A stretch of 64,000 nt of DNA. Origin: Thalassobacterium sedimentorum (GTDB taxonomy: Bacteria; Verrucomicrobiota; Verrucomicrobiia; Opitutales; Coraliomargaritaceae). Shown here piece after piece: positions 29,486-39,457 of this stretch. The notes below the pieces were generated by a model. The model had not been told where the DNA came from. It saw only the letters and a list, made by a program, of their open reading frames with translations, and ran no database searches. The translations under genes were made by a program, and so were the position numbers. The stretch covers positions 1 to 64,000 of the forward strand of contig NZ_JARXIC010000017.1 in assembly GCF_031127905.1 (NCBI RefSeq), written 5' to 3'. The stretch's first letter is position 1. Every line of letters starts with the position of its first letter.

Positions 29486-29706
29486 TCGTCGCTGTCGAAA
29501 AGCTCGAGCGAAAATGGGAAAATGAAGAATACAAACAGCTGAAAGTAACCATCGTTGACGGCACCAACACTTTCTTCTTCATTGCCACCGACAAGAAAGC
29601 CCCTCTGCCCCCTGTGCTAGCATTTACGCGTGTTTGCGTGCGTGTGGACTGGGCGAGTAAGGAAAAGGGTGTAATGACGGTGCGCGGCGATCTCAGCGAC
29701 GAATAG
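29401..29706 (+). CDS. Probable ssDNA-binding protein of the element
   Basis: This 101-residue acidic-to-neutral protein begins inside the 3' end of rep in another frame (ATG at 29401 after an AAAGAAAGAG purine tract). It is beta-rich, with GLFLRGLVVAVEKLERKWEN, then EEYKQLKVTIVDGTNTFFFI and VRVDWASKEKGVMTVRGDL. This size, position after Rep and OB-like strand pattern fit the gpV-type ssDNA-binding proteins of filamentous phages, but no sequence signature is decisive. A longer start at 29365 is possible. Confidence 0.55.
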   Translation: MDTKQDKAATATTTLPVKPTDGLFLRGLVVAVEKLERKWENEEYKQLKVTIVDGTNTFFFIATDKKAPLPPVLAFTRVCVRVDWASKEKGVMTVRGDLSDE

Positions 29707-29958
29707 CTGCTAGCAAGGTGCGCAGCACCGTCCAAAGGCCATCGCGCCCAGCGATATAGAGCGAAGCTCGTAGCCCCGTAAGTGAATGCTCATTCGCAAA
29801 GCGATGCTGAAACGTCTGTTCGCTTCGGCCTGCTAACCTGATCCCCCTTCTAAAGCCAATACAGTAATTAGCAGAGAATCCGTTTGGCCGTAGGCCATCA
29901 AAAGAATCAATGCAGTAAAGGGCACTTCGACTGATAGAGCAGTTTGAGGTGCCTTTTT
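29707..29958. other. Hairpin-rich intergenic region, candidate origin
   Basis: A run of short perfect hairpins follows the last gene: GGTGC-gca-GCACC (29717-29729), ATCGC/GCGAT (29741-29755), GAGC-gaa-GCTC (29759-29769) and TGGCC-gta-GGCCA (29885-29897). It ends in a GGCAC/GTGCC stem with a T7 run near 29917-29958, a likely terminator. Filamentous phages keep replication origins and packaging signals in regions like this. No gene is seen. Confidence 0.55.
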
Positions 29959-29982
29959 TTGTGCAAGTAGATGCAGAGAATC

Positions 29983-30037
29983 GAAAGCGTGGCATAGGCG
30001 GAGGCTCCGCGAGGAGCCCCGCCTATGCCACGCTTTC
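29983..30037. repeat. Large near-perfect hairpin with GCGA loop
   Basis: The left arm 29983-30008 and right arm 30013-30037 pair over 25 bp with one bulged A, closed by the four-base loop GCGA. It is one of the most stable inverted repeats in the window. The core is GCGTGGCATAGGCGG. No T-run follows directly, so it is probably not a simple terminator. In an ssDNA replicon such a stem could serve as a second-strand origin, packaging signal or nick site. Confidence 0.75.
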
Positions 30038-30154
30038 CTTTCCTTGATTAAGATTAATATAAGTGACAGCTTAGCTCATTCACATAGTTAGTAGCTATAA
30101 TATGAAAGATTACTTAAGTGGCGTTTAACTGAATTCACTAAATCAATACTATCG

Positions 30155-31450
30155 ATGAAACAACCGCTAACAGATGAACAAGAAAAGCTAATCAGAAAGA
30201 TTTATTCATTAGCCTGTGAATCGGGGATTTCAGTATTGGGCGAAGCTCCTGATATTGAAAAATTCCGAAACTCTCCATTGATGATGAAAGATTACACACG
30301 AGCGAAACACAAAGGTTTCCAGAAAGCTCAGCTTATCATCGGTGAGGAGCTAATCAAGATTGAGAAAGCTGGAAAAGCCGAGAAATACTACGAATGCTTG
30401 TTACGTAAATTAGCAGACACTATAGCATGGCAGCTAATTAGTTATCATGGCCACATCGCCAGAAGATTATACAAAAAACAAAAGTCTCCCACGTTATCCA
30501 CCTCAAACTATGAATCCTTAGTAAAGGCATCTAAATACGTCATAAAAGAGAATCTCAAGTTTGCGTTAATCTCAGACTTAACGTCTTTCATACAAGTTGG
30601 TGATTTATTAATAGTAGATCCTTTAAATGGCAAAGGGTTATCATTTGCAGAAGTAAAAGAAGGACAGGTTAATGATGAAATCATCAATCTGATACATGAC
30701 ACTGATGGTGACTCAAATGATAAACTAAAGGCGTTTATCTCAAAACGTGGAAAAAGTGGCCTCAGCCAACTTAACAGAGTTATGCGCCAAGCACAAAGGA
30801 TGGATTCTACAAAAAATATTATAAACGATGATCACGGCGTAGATTCTGATACCGGTATGGAAATACGAATTAATGCCAAAGAAATTGAAGTTGAGAATCT
30901 CTCTCAAAAGATTGAGCATTCGACGGAAATAGCAAGAACCAGAGGCTGGGCGACAGACATCATTGATGATTGTATGTTTATTGGAAGCTACACAGGTAAA
31001 ATGCGACATTTGAGTAAATCAGTTTTTGATGTATGGTTTCATGGTTCAGGAGGCAACCAGGAGGATCCGAATTACCACTTAGCTTTATCAATATCTAGCC
31101 CGACCAGCACACCAATTTTTGCTCACTTAGGATTTAAGAATGAGACGAAATTTGACCTTATTCAGCATCGGACAATTACTCGTGTAGCTTTACACATTGA
31201 CAGCTTTATGGAGCTAAGCGAAAGCATCGGACTTAAGATGAGATGGGGAACGAGGAGAGAAATCGGAAAATTCGCCCCCTATATTGGGAATATGAAACGG
31301 AATGGACGCCCACTGGTTGCAGAAATTGGTGATACCAGAATCCCAATAAGCGATGCCCTATTAACGCGTATAACATTTGACCTGATGACGCCTCGCTCAT
31401 TTCTCACAAGTCTACTCTCAGTACACAAAGAAGTCCGCAAAGATAGTTAA
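30155..31450 (+). CDS. Cargo protein with PD-(D/E)XK-like motif
   Basis: I do not recognise this 431-residue protein as a named family. Residues about 150-168 read GDLLIVDPLNGKGLSFAEVK, with Asp150, Glu166 and Lys168 spaced like the D-ExK of restriction-type nucleases. The N-terminal 110 residues are helical and basic. The second half (DIIDDCMFIGSYTGKMRHLS; ALSISSPTSTPIFAHLGF) resembles nothing I know. It is clearly more A+T-rich than the chromosome, monocistronic, with a TATAAT at 30096-30101 upstream and a strong terminator behind. Position as sole cargo on a mobile element suggests a defence or superinfection role; this is inference. Confidence 0.6.
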   Translation: MKQPLTDEQEKLIRKIYSLACESGISVLGEAPDIEKFRNSPLMMKDYTRAKHKGFQKAQLIIGEELIKIEKAGKAEKYYECLLRKLADTIAWQLISYHGHIARRLYKKQKSPTLSTSNYESLVKASKYVIKENLKFALISDLTSFIQVGDLLIVDPLNGKGLSFAEVKEGQVNDEIINLIHDTDGDSNDKLKAFISKRGKSGLSQLNRVMRQAQRMDSTKNIINDDHGVDSDTGMEIRINAKEIEVENLSQKIEHSTEIARTRGWATDIIDDCMFIGSYTGKMRHLSKSVFDVWFHGSGGNQEDPNYHLALSISSPTSTPIFAHLGFKNETKFDLIQHRTITRVALHIDSFMELSESIGLKMRWGTRREIGKFAPYIGNMKRNGRPLVAEIGDTRIPISDALLTRITFDLMTPRSFLTSLLSVHKEVRKDS

Positions 31451-31471
31451 CCTACAATTATATCTACTCAG

Positions 31472-31495
31472 ACCTCCTCTAAGGAGGTTTTTTTT
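31472..31495 (+). terminator. Rho-independent terminator of the cargo gene
   Basis: ACCTCCT-cta-AGGAGGT stem followed by a run of eight T. It closes the 30155-31450 transcript and isolates it from the integrase operon. Confidence 0.88.
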
Positions 31496-31545
31496 GTGCC
31501 TGGACGCGACTGTAAATGCCAACTGTAAAACCATTCAGTAATAAA

Positions 31546-31573
31546 TTGACAAGTTCATCCGTAAAACTAGTAT
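31546..31573 (+). promoter_or_regulatory. Sigma-70-type promoter of the integrase operon
   Basis: TTGACA at 31546-31551, 16 bases, then TAGTAT at 31568-31573. The first ATG follows 8 bases after the -10 box, so the transcript would be leaderless or nearly so. Confidence 0.65.
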
Positions 31574-31580
31574 GTAAATC

Positions 31581-31943
31581 ATGAGTAACTACAACGCACA
31601 CGAAGACCCAAACAATAATGTTCCTACAGAGATCGAGGACGAAGAAACAGAGGCAACACCTCTTAGCCCAGCTGAGCTTCTAGACAAAGCGATGGATTTA
31701 ATGCCTGGAAGAGAGCTACTTCCTTACTTATCGACGATAATTTACCTACGAAAATACAGAGATTACAGCTGGCGAGGAATCGCTTCATGGCTAGCCGTCA
31801 ATGGTAACATTAAATCTAGTCACACAACCGTGTGCAACTTCTACAAGCACATAATGGAAAGCCACTTACAAGGACAAGACGAAGCTTACGCTCGGGAGTG
31901 CTTTGAAGAAGTAGAAGCACGCTATCACACCCAAGACCAATAG
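31581..31943 (+). CDS. Small HTH-like protein of the element
   Basis: This 120-residue protein is first in the integrase operon. The N-terminal 35 residues are acidic (IEDEETEATPLSPAE). The middle YRDYSWRGIASWLAVNGNIK, then SSHTTVCNFYKHI, looks like a helix-turn-helix of the kind found in plasmid and phage regulators. No named family is recognised. A role in control of excision or replication is plausible from position. It ends 5 bases before the alpA-like gene. Confidence 0.6.
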   Translation: MSNYNAHEDPNNNVPTEIEDEETEATPLSPAELLDKAMDLMPGRELLPYLSTIIYLRKYRDYSWRGIASWLAVNGNIKSSHTTVCNFYKHIMESHLQGQDEAYARECFEEVEARYHTQDQ

Positions 31944-31948
31944 AAGCC

Positions 31949-32131
31949 ATGACTGAACAACTCCACAGTATGAAAAGCGTAGCTAATCGTATCAGTCTTT
32001 CGGTTCGTGAGGTTTATCGTCTAATCGCAAAAGGCGAACTTCCAAAACCCGTAAAAGTTGGTAGAGCTTCACGCCTATTTGAGAGCGACATTCAAACATA
32101 CCTTGAACGCTTAAAAGCTAATCGAAATTGA
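31949..32131 (+). CDS. AlpA/Xis-like excisionase or regulator
   Basis: A 60-residue MerR-type winged helix: SVANRISLSVREVYRLIAKG, then LPKPVKVGRASRLFESDIQT. This is the standard HTH_17/AlpA pattern of recombination directionality factors. It lies 4 bases before the integrase, as in many tRNA-targeted elements, and probably favours excision. Confidence 0.82.
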   Translation: MTEQLHSMKSVANRISLSVREVYRLIAKGELPKPVKVGRASRLFESDIQTYLERLKANRN

Positions 32132-32135
32132 TACT

Positions 32136-33497
<1,362 letters not shown>

Positions 33498-33652
33498 AAA
33501 AGTGAAGAAGTGGTGGACAGTAGGACTAAGTTTCACTTTGCCAAGTATTTTTTTAAAAAATTTATTCGCGCATCTCTATGAGTTTTTTATAGATCTGATT
33601 CACGCTGTGCAGAACTCTTTGCACGGCTTTTTCTTTTTCAGAAATCATACCG

Positions 33653-35434
33653 ATGCCACGCGAATCATTCAGCCTTAACAATCTTCCTAATTGGATGCGC
33701 GGTCGTTTTAATGACGGCCAACGATTCCTAATGCTATGTATCTGCGCCGGAGTCCTTTGTGGCTTGGTGGGAGTCAGCTTTCACTTGGCCATCACCTTTA
33801 CTTTTGAGCATATGTTCGCCCTGTATGAGGGCCTAGGCTTCTGGACGATTCCAGCGATGATCTTCTCGCCAGCTCTGGCGGGACTGTTGGTGGGCTTGAT
33901 GATCCGCTACGTCTCCCCCACTGCAAGTGGCTCGGGGATTCCACAAACGAAGGCGGCTTATTACCAAAATTTCGGCATCATTAAAACGCCGGAGGCTTTC
34001 TGGCGTTTTATTATCGGCACGATCTCTGTTGGTTTCGGAAATAGTCTGGGGCGTGAAGGACCGACGGTTCATATTTGTAGCGCGATCTCATCCAAATTAG
34101 GCCGCATCTTCGGTTTGGGTAAACTGCGCATCCAATCCATGGTGCCCGTGGGAATGGGCGCAGGCATTTCAGCGGCGTTTAACGCCCCGATCTCGGCGAT
34201 CACTTTTGTGTTTGAGGAGCTCTTTGATAATAACTTCAGCAGCAAGGCGCTGGGCGGCATTCTGATTGCCGTGGTGGTCGCAGCGGTGGTGGAACGCAGC
34301 TTGATCGGCGACCACAGCGCCCTACATGCCACGCGTGAAGTATTTGAAACGTCTTGGTGGATGCTGGTCTGCTTAGCGATCGGGCCAGCGGCCGGCTTAT
34401 TAGGCCACTTGTTCGTATCGCTGCTACTGGGACTACGGGCACAGTTTAAACAAGCCACAAAGATTCCCTCATGGGCACGCCCTGCTCTGGGTGGCCTGAG
34501 CGTGGGGCTGATTGGGGTAACTGTTTGGCAATTCAGCGGCGGCCACAATGGAGTGTTTAGCATTGGATATGATGATCTAAACTCCACGCTCCACGGTCAC
34601 CTGATCTGGCAAGTGCTGCTGCTCTTGCTGGTGGGTAAGTTTTTGGCGACTGCGGTTTGCTATGCCTCCGGCGCTAGTGGCGGTATTTTCGCCCCAGTAC
34701 TATTTATCGGTAGCATGCTCGGTGGCTTGTTCGGTGTGCTAATGGTCAAATTTCTAGGCGTGGACCAATCGGTGGCGGCCGCCACGGCTCTACTGGGCAC
34801 AGGCGCTTTTTTCGCAGCAGTCATTCGCTGTCCATTGACTTCAGTGCTCATCATCTTTGAGATGACACAAAACTACTCGCTGATCCTCCCATTGATGATC
34901 GGCAATCTAATCGCCTACATAATTGCAGGCAAGCTGCGAAGTATTCCCATTTATGACGCCCTACTCCTGCAAGATGGCATCAGCTTAAAAAAGTTACCAG
35001 CTTACCGGGGCGATCGTGACTGGCGCAATCTGCCGGTGAGTACAATTATGACGCACGATTGCCGCAGTGCTTACGGCGAGCTGGATGCAACAGCCAACTT
35101 AGAACGCATTCAAAAGGACGGCCACAAGCACCACGGCTATACCATCGTCTCAAAGGAAAATCAACAGGAACTACTGGGTGTAATCACCCATCACGAACTT
35201 GAAGAACTCCATGCTGCCAAGGACACTCGCAGAATTTCCGAATGGTCTGAAGGACAAAACATCATTGAAATTCACCCTGACGACTCGATCCGTGATGCCG
35301 CCAACACATTAGTGGTCAAAGATGTGCTGCAAGCACCCGTGGTCAGTCGCAAGGATACCCGGAAATTACTGGGCATCGTGACACTGCACGATATAGCCCG
35401 GCAGCAAAATGCGATCGAAGACTCGATGGATTAA
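33653..35434 (+). CDS. ClC-family chloride transporter with CBS pair
   Basis: This 593-residue inner-membrane protein has the ClC selectivity motifs GSGIPQTKAAYY, GREGPTVHICS and GGIFAPVLFIGS in about 10-12 helical segments. The gating Glu in GREGP is present. The pair in ITFVFEELF keeps the Glu that marks proton-coupled exchangers, so H+/Cl- antiport is more likely than a channel. A C-terminal CBS pair (about 455-590; STIMTHDCRSAYGELDATA, IIEIHPDDSIRDAANTLVV) would bind an adenine nucleotide. The stop overlaps the convergent gene at 35431 by 4 bases. Confidence 0.92.
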   Translation: MPRESFSLNNLPNWMRGRFNDGQRFLMLCICAGVLCGLVGVSFHLAITFTFEHMFALYEGLGFWTIPAMIFSPALAGLLVGLMIRYVSPTASGSGIPQTKAAYYQNFGIIKTPEAFWRFIIGTISVGFGNSLGREGPTVHICSAISSKLGRIFGLGKLRIQSMVPVGMGAGISAAFNAPISAITFVFEELFDNNFSSKALGGILIAVVVAAVVERSLIGDHSALHATREVFETSWWMLVCLAIGPAAGLLGHLFVSLLLGLRAQFKQATKIPSWARPALGGLSVGLIGVTVWQFSGGHNGVFSIGYDDLNSTLHGHLIWQVLLLLLVGKFLATAVCYASGASGGIFAPVLFIGSMLGGLFGVLMVKFLGVDQSVAAATALLGTGAFFAAVIRCPLTSVLIIFEMTQNYSLILPLMIGNLIAYIIAGKLRSIPIYDALLLQDGISLKKLPAYRGDRDWRNLPVSTIMTHDCRSAYGELDATANLERIQKDGHKHHGYTIVSKENQQELLGVITHHELEELHAAKDTRRISEWSEGQNIIEIHPDDSIRDAANTLVVKDVLQAPVVSRKDTRKLLGIVTLHDIARQQNAIEDSMD

Positions 35435-36279
35435 CTGGTCAGCTGCATTCCGCGAACAAACTCCCGCGCAAAACCAGTCAGATCATCTGCATAGCGCTCA
35501 CAGAAATTTATAACATTCTGACGATCAACTTTCTGAGCATCAACAAGCAAACGGTAAGCCAGCTCATGAGCGTCGTAGGACTCACCTACCATGATTAAGC
35601 ACAAATCTGCGACGTCTAACTGTGTTTGCTCTGTATAACTACCAATCTGTGCCAATCGATTACACCATTCCTGGATTTCGTCGGAGCTGTCAAACGTCAT
35701 CATTTGCCCCAATGCAGCCGCCACCGTCAATAAGATACGCGTCTGTTTGTTATTTCTATTTTTGGGTGCACGATGCCAATAGCGACGAAACGCTTCCAGA
35801 AAATAGGGGAACTCAATAAATTGCAAAAAATCAGCTTCACGAGCTGCCAATGTAGGTGGTGCTGACGCAGCTAATGGTAAAGGAGCAGGACGAAAGCCTT
35901 TTATATTACGCTCAGCCAACCAAGTCCGCAGCGGACCGTAGCCCCTAGGCACCGTCAAAGGATTCATTAGTCGATGCTTAGCAGCTAAATCGACTATACT
36001 CTCTGGCAGCAGTTGAAGTACCTCCTGGCGAAATTTCAGTACCACGCGCGGATTGTGCAAGCGTAGATTCATTCGATACAGTACCGAGCGTTCTTCCTGG
36101 GCAGTGGGACTCGATTCTTCGTACAGTTCACATATCCAGCGTTCAGTTTCCGATAGAGTGTTGCTCTGCTCAATGTAGTTATGAATTTTAGCCCAATGCT
36201 GATTCGCACGTGCGCCCGCAATCTCCCAAGACAAGCAATAGGCCAAAGCAATCACCAAAACTTCGTCAGATTCCGTCAT
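35431..36279 (-). CDS. Uncharacterised protein, 282 residues
   Basis: No family is recognised. The protein is soluble, mostly helical and rich in Arg, Glu and aromatic residues (EAFRRYWHRAPKNRNNKQTR; LRTWLAERNIKGFRPAPLPL). There are no cysteine clusters, signal peptide or obvious catalytic motif. The C-terminal half may form a helical repeat. It overlaps the ClC gene by 4 bases in convergent orientation and is 36 bases downstream... on the same strand as the prepilin peptidase gene, with which it is not clearly coupled because it lies behind it. Confidence 0.6.
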   Translation of the reverse strand: MTESDEVLVIALAYCLSWEIAGARANQHWAKIHNYIEQSNTLSETERWICELYEESSPTAQEERSVLYRMNLRLHNPRVVLKFRQEVLQLLPESIVDLAAKHRLMNPLTVPRGYGPLRTWLAERNIKGFRPAPLPLAASAPPTLAAREADFLQFIEFPYFLEAFRRYWHRAPKNRNNKQTRILLTVAAALGQMMTFDSSDEIQEWCNRLAQIGSYTEQTQLDVADLCLIMVGESYDAHELAYRLLVDAQKVDRQNVINFCERYADDLTGFAREFVRGMQLTS

Positions 36280-36314
36280 AAAGTGAACGTATACAATTTA
36301 CAGCAAAGTGCCAG

Positions 36315-37259
36315 TTAGGGGGTAAAAAAGTAACCTACAAATTCTAAAAAATAGGCATCTACATAAACGTGAAAGCCCAAAAAGTAAATCAAACCAGCCG
36401 CTGCCAACATAGGACCAAAAGGTACCTGAGCGCCAAATTGCACTTCCTCCACAGTATCATTGCTTGCATCAGTGCCCTCAGAGGCCTCTGCCACGGCAAC
36501 CTCAGAGTCATTTTTCTTCAGTGCTGCGAGAATTCGTCCCACTAAGAGACAGGGCAAAAGCACTGCCGATCCAACCAGAGCCCCTCCAAACATTGAAAAT
36601 ACAGCCCCCTGCCAGCCACAAAAGGCTCCGATAAAGCCAACAAATTTAACATCCCCCTCACCCATCGCTGGCTTGCGAAAAACAATTTCTCCCAATACGG
36701 CAATCCAGTAAACCAAGCCCGCCCCGACCAGCGCTCCCACAATCGCAGTGATGCCGGACTGGATATTTGAAATCATTGGCAAACCGTGCACTCCATGCAG
36801 TGACGGAAACATAAAAGATAAAACAACACCAATCACCATGCCTCCAATAGAGAAACGATCTGGAATAATCATATGATCTAGATCAATGAATGTTGCACAA
36901 ATTAAGAAGGCAATATATAGCATGCCAATCGCAGCAACAACTGGCGGATAAACCATCCAAACCCACAAAAAAAGACCTGCAGTCAACAACTCAATTGCAG
37001 GGTAACGAATACTAAAAGGCGCACCGCAACAACTGGCCTTACCACGTAGAATCAGCCAACTGAATATGGGTATGTTGTGATAAAATGGAATGGGGCGACC
37101 ACAGGCACAAGTGGACCCCGGAAAAACAATCGAGCGGCCTGCAGGAATACGGTAAATACAGACATTCAGAAAACTTCCAGTCAGCGCTCCAAAGATTGCA
37201 GCAAGCGCGCTGAAAAACCATGGAAAGTCCTCATTAATAAATTCAAAAGTTTCGAACAT
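36315..37259 (-). CDS. pilD: Prepilin peptidase (PilD family)
   Basis: This inner-membrane aspartyl protease cleaves and N-methylates type IV prepilins and pseudopilins. The ATG at 37259 (MFETFEF) is chosen because the longer frame adds a non-family extension. The 314-residue product has the N-terminal GALTGSFLNVCIYRIP, a Cys-rich STCACGRPIPFYHNIPIFSW with a second CCGAPFSIRYP (zinc-type knuckle, here CxC plus CC), and both catalytic Asp sites, FIDLDHMIIPD and GEGDVKFVG. An acidic loop (DSEVAVAEASEGTDAS) sits near residue 245. It matches the pilus ATPase at 1655-2755. Confidence 0.93.
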   Translation of the reverse strand: MFETFEFINEDFPWFFSALAAIFGALTGSFLNVCIYRIPAGRSIVFPGSTCACGRPIPFYHNIPIFSWLILRGKASCCGAPFSIRYPAIELLTAGLFLWVWMVYPPVVAAIGMLYIAFLICATFIDLDHMIIPDRFSIGGMVIGVVLSFMFPSLHGVHGLPMISNIQSGITAIVGALVGAGLVYWIAVLGEIVFRKPAMGEGDVKFVGFIGAFCGWQGAVFSMFGGALVGSAVLLPCLLVGRILAALKKNDSEVAVAEASEGTDASNDTVEEVQFGAQVPFGPMLAAAGLIYFLGFHVYVDAYFLEFVGYFFTP

Positions 37260-37443
37260 AAGTAAGTCGTCGGCAGGTGGGGAGTGAAAAGGGTCTAAAC
37301 AAGCGACATCTGAATAGATTTGAAAGCTTAAAGCATAGTATAGACGCTCGAATCTGCGCATCCCCAAGCCCACAAAAGTCCGAATCACTTCTACTAAAAA
37401 AATACGTGCAAGTCAGACATTCATCAATTAGATATCTTTTATT

Positions 37444-37905
37444 ATGCCATCAGAAGTTATGCGCAGACCGGGCGATTTCCAACCGGTCATTCAATTCTCG
37501 ATCCATGCCGATAACAAAGTCGGACGGCTCAATGAAATAATAGGCCTGCTTTCTGTGCATCAGGTACATGTAATTGCGCTCTCGATCTTAGACACAACAG
37601 ACAGTTCCATCATTCGAATCATTGTCGATTACCCTGAGGACGCACAAAAACTACTGATCGAGCATCAGTTTTCCTACGTCCAAAGCGAGCTCATCGCAGT
37701 TGAGCTAACCAGCGAAGAAGAGATTAAGACAGTGACCTGTGCCTTGGTTCAGGCAGAAATAAACATCCACTATATCTATCCCTTTCTCATACGTCCGAAT
37801 GGACGTTATGCCTTGGCAATTAGCCTGGAAGATAATGAACTGGCCGCCGAAACATTAAAGCGCAATCAACTCAACGTCCTCGGCCAAGAAGACATCGCGC
37901 GTTAG
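37444..37905 (+). CDS. ACT-domain protein
   Basis: This 153-residue cytoplasmic protein appears to have two ACT-like halves: [20 protein letters not shown] at about 16-35 and [20 protein letters not shown] in the second half. ACT domains bind amino acids and control enzymes. It resembles the free-standing ACT proteins often misnamed acetolactate synthase small subunits, but is not linked to ilv genes here. The target is unknown. Confidence 0.75.
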   Translation: MPSEVMRRPGDFQPVIQFSIHADNKVGRLNEIIGLLSVHQVHVIALSILDTTDSSIIRIIVDYPEDAQKLLIEHQFSYVQSELIAVELTSEEEIKTVTCALVQAEINIHYIYPFLIRPNGRYALAISLEDNELAAETLKRNQLNVLGQEDIAR

Positions 37906-38003
37906 CTCAGCCTCTTGCCAGAGATAGCGCCGCCCCGGTTTAATTTTACGCAAGCACGCGCGAGGCTTGCCGCGCCTGCTAAAACTGCTCTACACTATAG
38001 CTC

Positions 38004-38624
38004 ATGCCACGTACTCGTTCACGACCCAAAACCGAAGAGAAATTTCAAAACGCCGTGTTGAAACTGGTGGCCAAGGAAGGATGCAGCGCACTGGGAATCA
38101 ACGCAGTTTCGCAGCTTGCAGGAGCAGATAAAGTATTAATATATCGTTACTTTGGAGATTTTAACGGCCTCCTGCAGCAAGTCGCCGAAAGTCGGCAGTG
38201 GTTACCCAATAACCAGGAAGTACTGCAATCACTTGGCGAAAACTGGAGTGATCCACTCTCACTGCTGCGAAGAATCGCCACATTTCTCAGTCAGCACATT
38301 CGCAACGACGCGAGCACTCATCAGCTCGTGCGCTGGCGCCGTAGCAGTGCCTGCCCACTCTGTCGTCAATTCACAGAAGAATGGCGAGAACTCTGGCGCC
38401 ACCTACCAGCAGCGCTCTCGAGCAAATGTAACAGCCAGCAAAGACAGGCATGGAAACACGCGTGCACTTTATTGGCATTAACAATCGAAGCAGAGCTTTG
38501 CGACGAAACAATTGATAATCAATGCCTTGAACACATCGCCAAGGACCTTCAATCGCTGCAAGATACGAATGCTCAGCTTCGATACACTGCCAGTGAGGAA
38601 AGCCTGCCCACGAATTTATTATAA
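38004..38624 (+). CDS. TetR-family transcriptional regulator
   Basis: A 206-residue regulator. The N-terminal HTH reads AVLKLVAKEGCSALGINAVS, then QLAGADKVLIYRYFGDFNGL, the TetR_N pattern. The C-terminal ligand domain has a Cys-containing segment RRSSACPLCRQFTEEWRELW, which might bind a metal or react with thiols. No divergent target gene is adjacent. The EF-hand gene follows 111 bases later on the same strand. Confidence 0.85.
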   Translation: MPRTRSRPKTEEKFQNAVLKLVAKEGCSALGINAVSQLAGADKVLIYRYFGDFNGLLQQVAESRQWLPNNQEVLQSLGENWSDPLSLLRRIATFLSQHIRNDASTHQLVRWRRSSACPLCRQFTEEWRELWRHLPAALSSKCNSQQRQAWKHACTLLALTIEAELCDETIDNQCLEHIAKDLQSLQDTNAQLRYTASEESLPTNLL

Positions 38625-38735
38625 TCCTCTGCACAAATTCTGATTACAGTCTACTGAAACTTTTCTGAGTGAGTCTCGATATTGATACTAAGCAGCACGC
38701 TTCGCTGCGAAATTAACAATCAAATATTACAGACC

Positions 38736-39224
38736 ATGAAGACAAAATCACTATTACTGATCACACTCTCCTCCTCGCTCTTCGTTTTTGCGGCTCAGGC
38801 TAAGCCCAACGGCCAAGGCGGTGAAGCACAAGGCGAGCGCCCCTCACCCCAAGAGCTGTTTGAGCAGTTTGATACCGATGCAAGTGGCACACTCTCCCTC
38901 GAAGAGGTCAAAGGCCCACTCGCAGAACACTTCGACAAGATTGACGCAGACGATAATGGCGAGATCAGCAAAAAAGAACTCATTGCCGCCAAAAAGAAAA
39001 TGCATACCCGCGCCGGGAATGGTCCCCGTGGTCAATTACCGAACTTGAAAGAGGCAGATACGGACGAGAATGGTGCTATTTCCAAAGCAGAAGCCACTGA
39101 AGCCGGAATGGAACGCCTACTAGAGCACTTCGATAAAATCGATGCCAACGGTGACGGTGAAATCACAAAAGAAGAAATGAAAGCGATGCGCAAGGGACGC
39201 CAAGGTCCTCCTGAGGACGAATAA
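38736..39224 (+). CDS. Secreted EF-hand calcium-binding protein
   Basis: A 162-residue exported protein with signal peptide MKTKSLLLITLSSSLFVFAA. Four EF-hand loops follow: DTDASGTLSLEE, DADDNGEISKKE, DTDENGAISKAE and DANGDGEITKEE, each with the D-x-D/N-x-G pattern and Glu at position 12. The tail is basic (RKGRQGPPEDE). Such proteins buffer or sense periplasmic calcium; the specific role is unknown. The ATG at 38736 is preferred over a TTG at 38682 because it begins the signal peptide. Confidence 0.88.
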   Translation: MKTKSLLLITLSSSLFVFAAQAKPNGQGGEAQGERPSPQELFEQFDTDASGTLSLEEVKGPLAEHFDKIDADDNGEISKKELIAAKKKMHTRAGNGPRGQLPNLKEADTDENGAISKAEATEAGMERLLEHFDKIDANGDGEITKEEMKAMRKGRQGPPEDE

Positions 39225-39258
39225 TTCAGCCTGAATTTCAACGACAACCAATCATAAC

Positions 39259-39295
39259 AGCCCGAGAGCTTCAAAGCTCTCGGGCTTTTTCTTTG
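39259..39295 (+). terminator. Rho-independent terminator after the EF-hand gene
   Basis: AGCCCGAGAGCTT / AAGCTCTCGGGCT stem with a tight loop followed by a T-rich run. Confidence 0.9.
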
Positions 39296-39457
39296 CATTT
39301 GCTGCAATGCCTTGTTTCATTCCCGCACTTTCCCGCTTGCGTGGGAATATTGGTAATAGCGGAAGTGAACAGGATAGTTGACCCAAGCATTGTACCTCAC
39401 TGATAAACAACAAACACTCAATCACTCTGACTCGGCGCAGCGCGCCTCCCCCCGGCA

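Noticed and set aside
33601-33640. Terminator hairpin before the ClC gene
   Set aside because: GTGCA/TGCAC with a T-rich tail is present, but the stem is only 5 bp with an 8-base loop, and no gene clearly ends there on the plus strand other than int.
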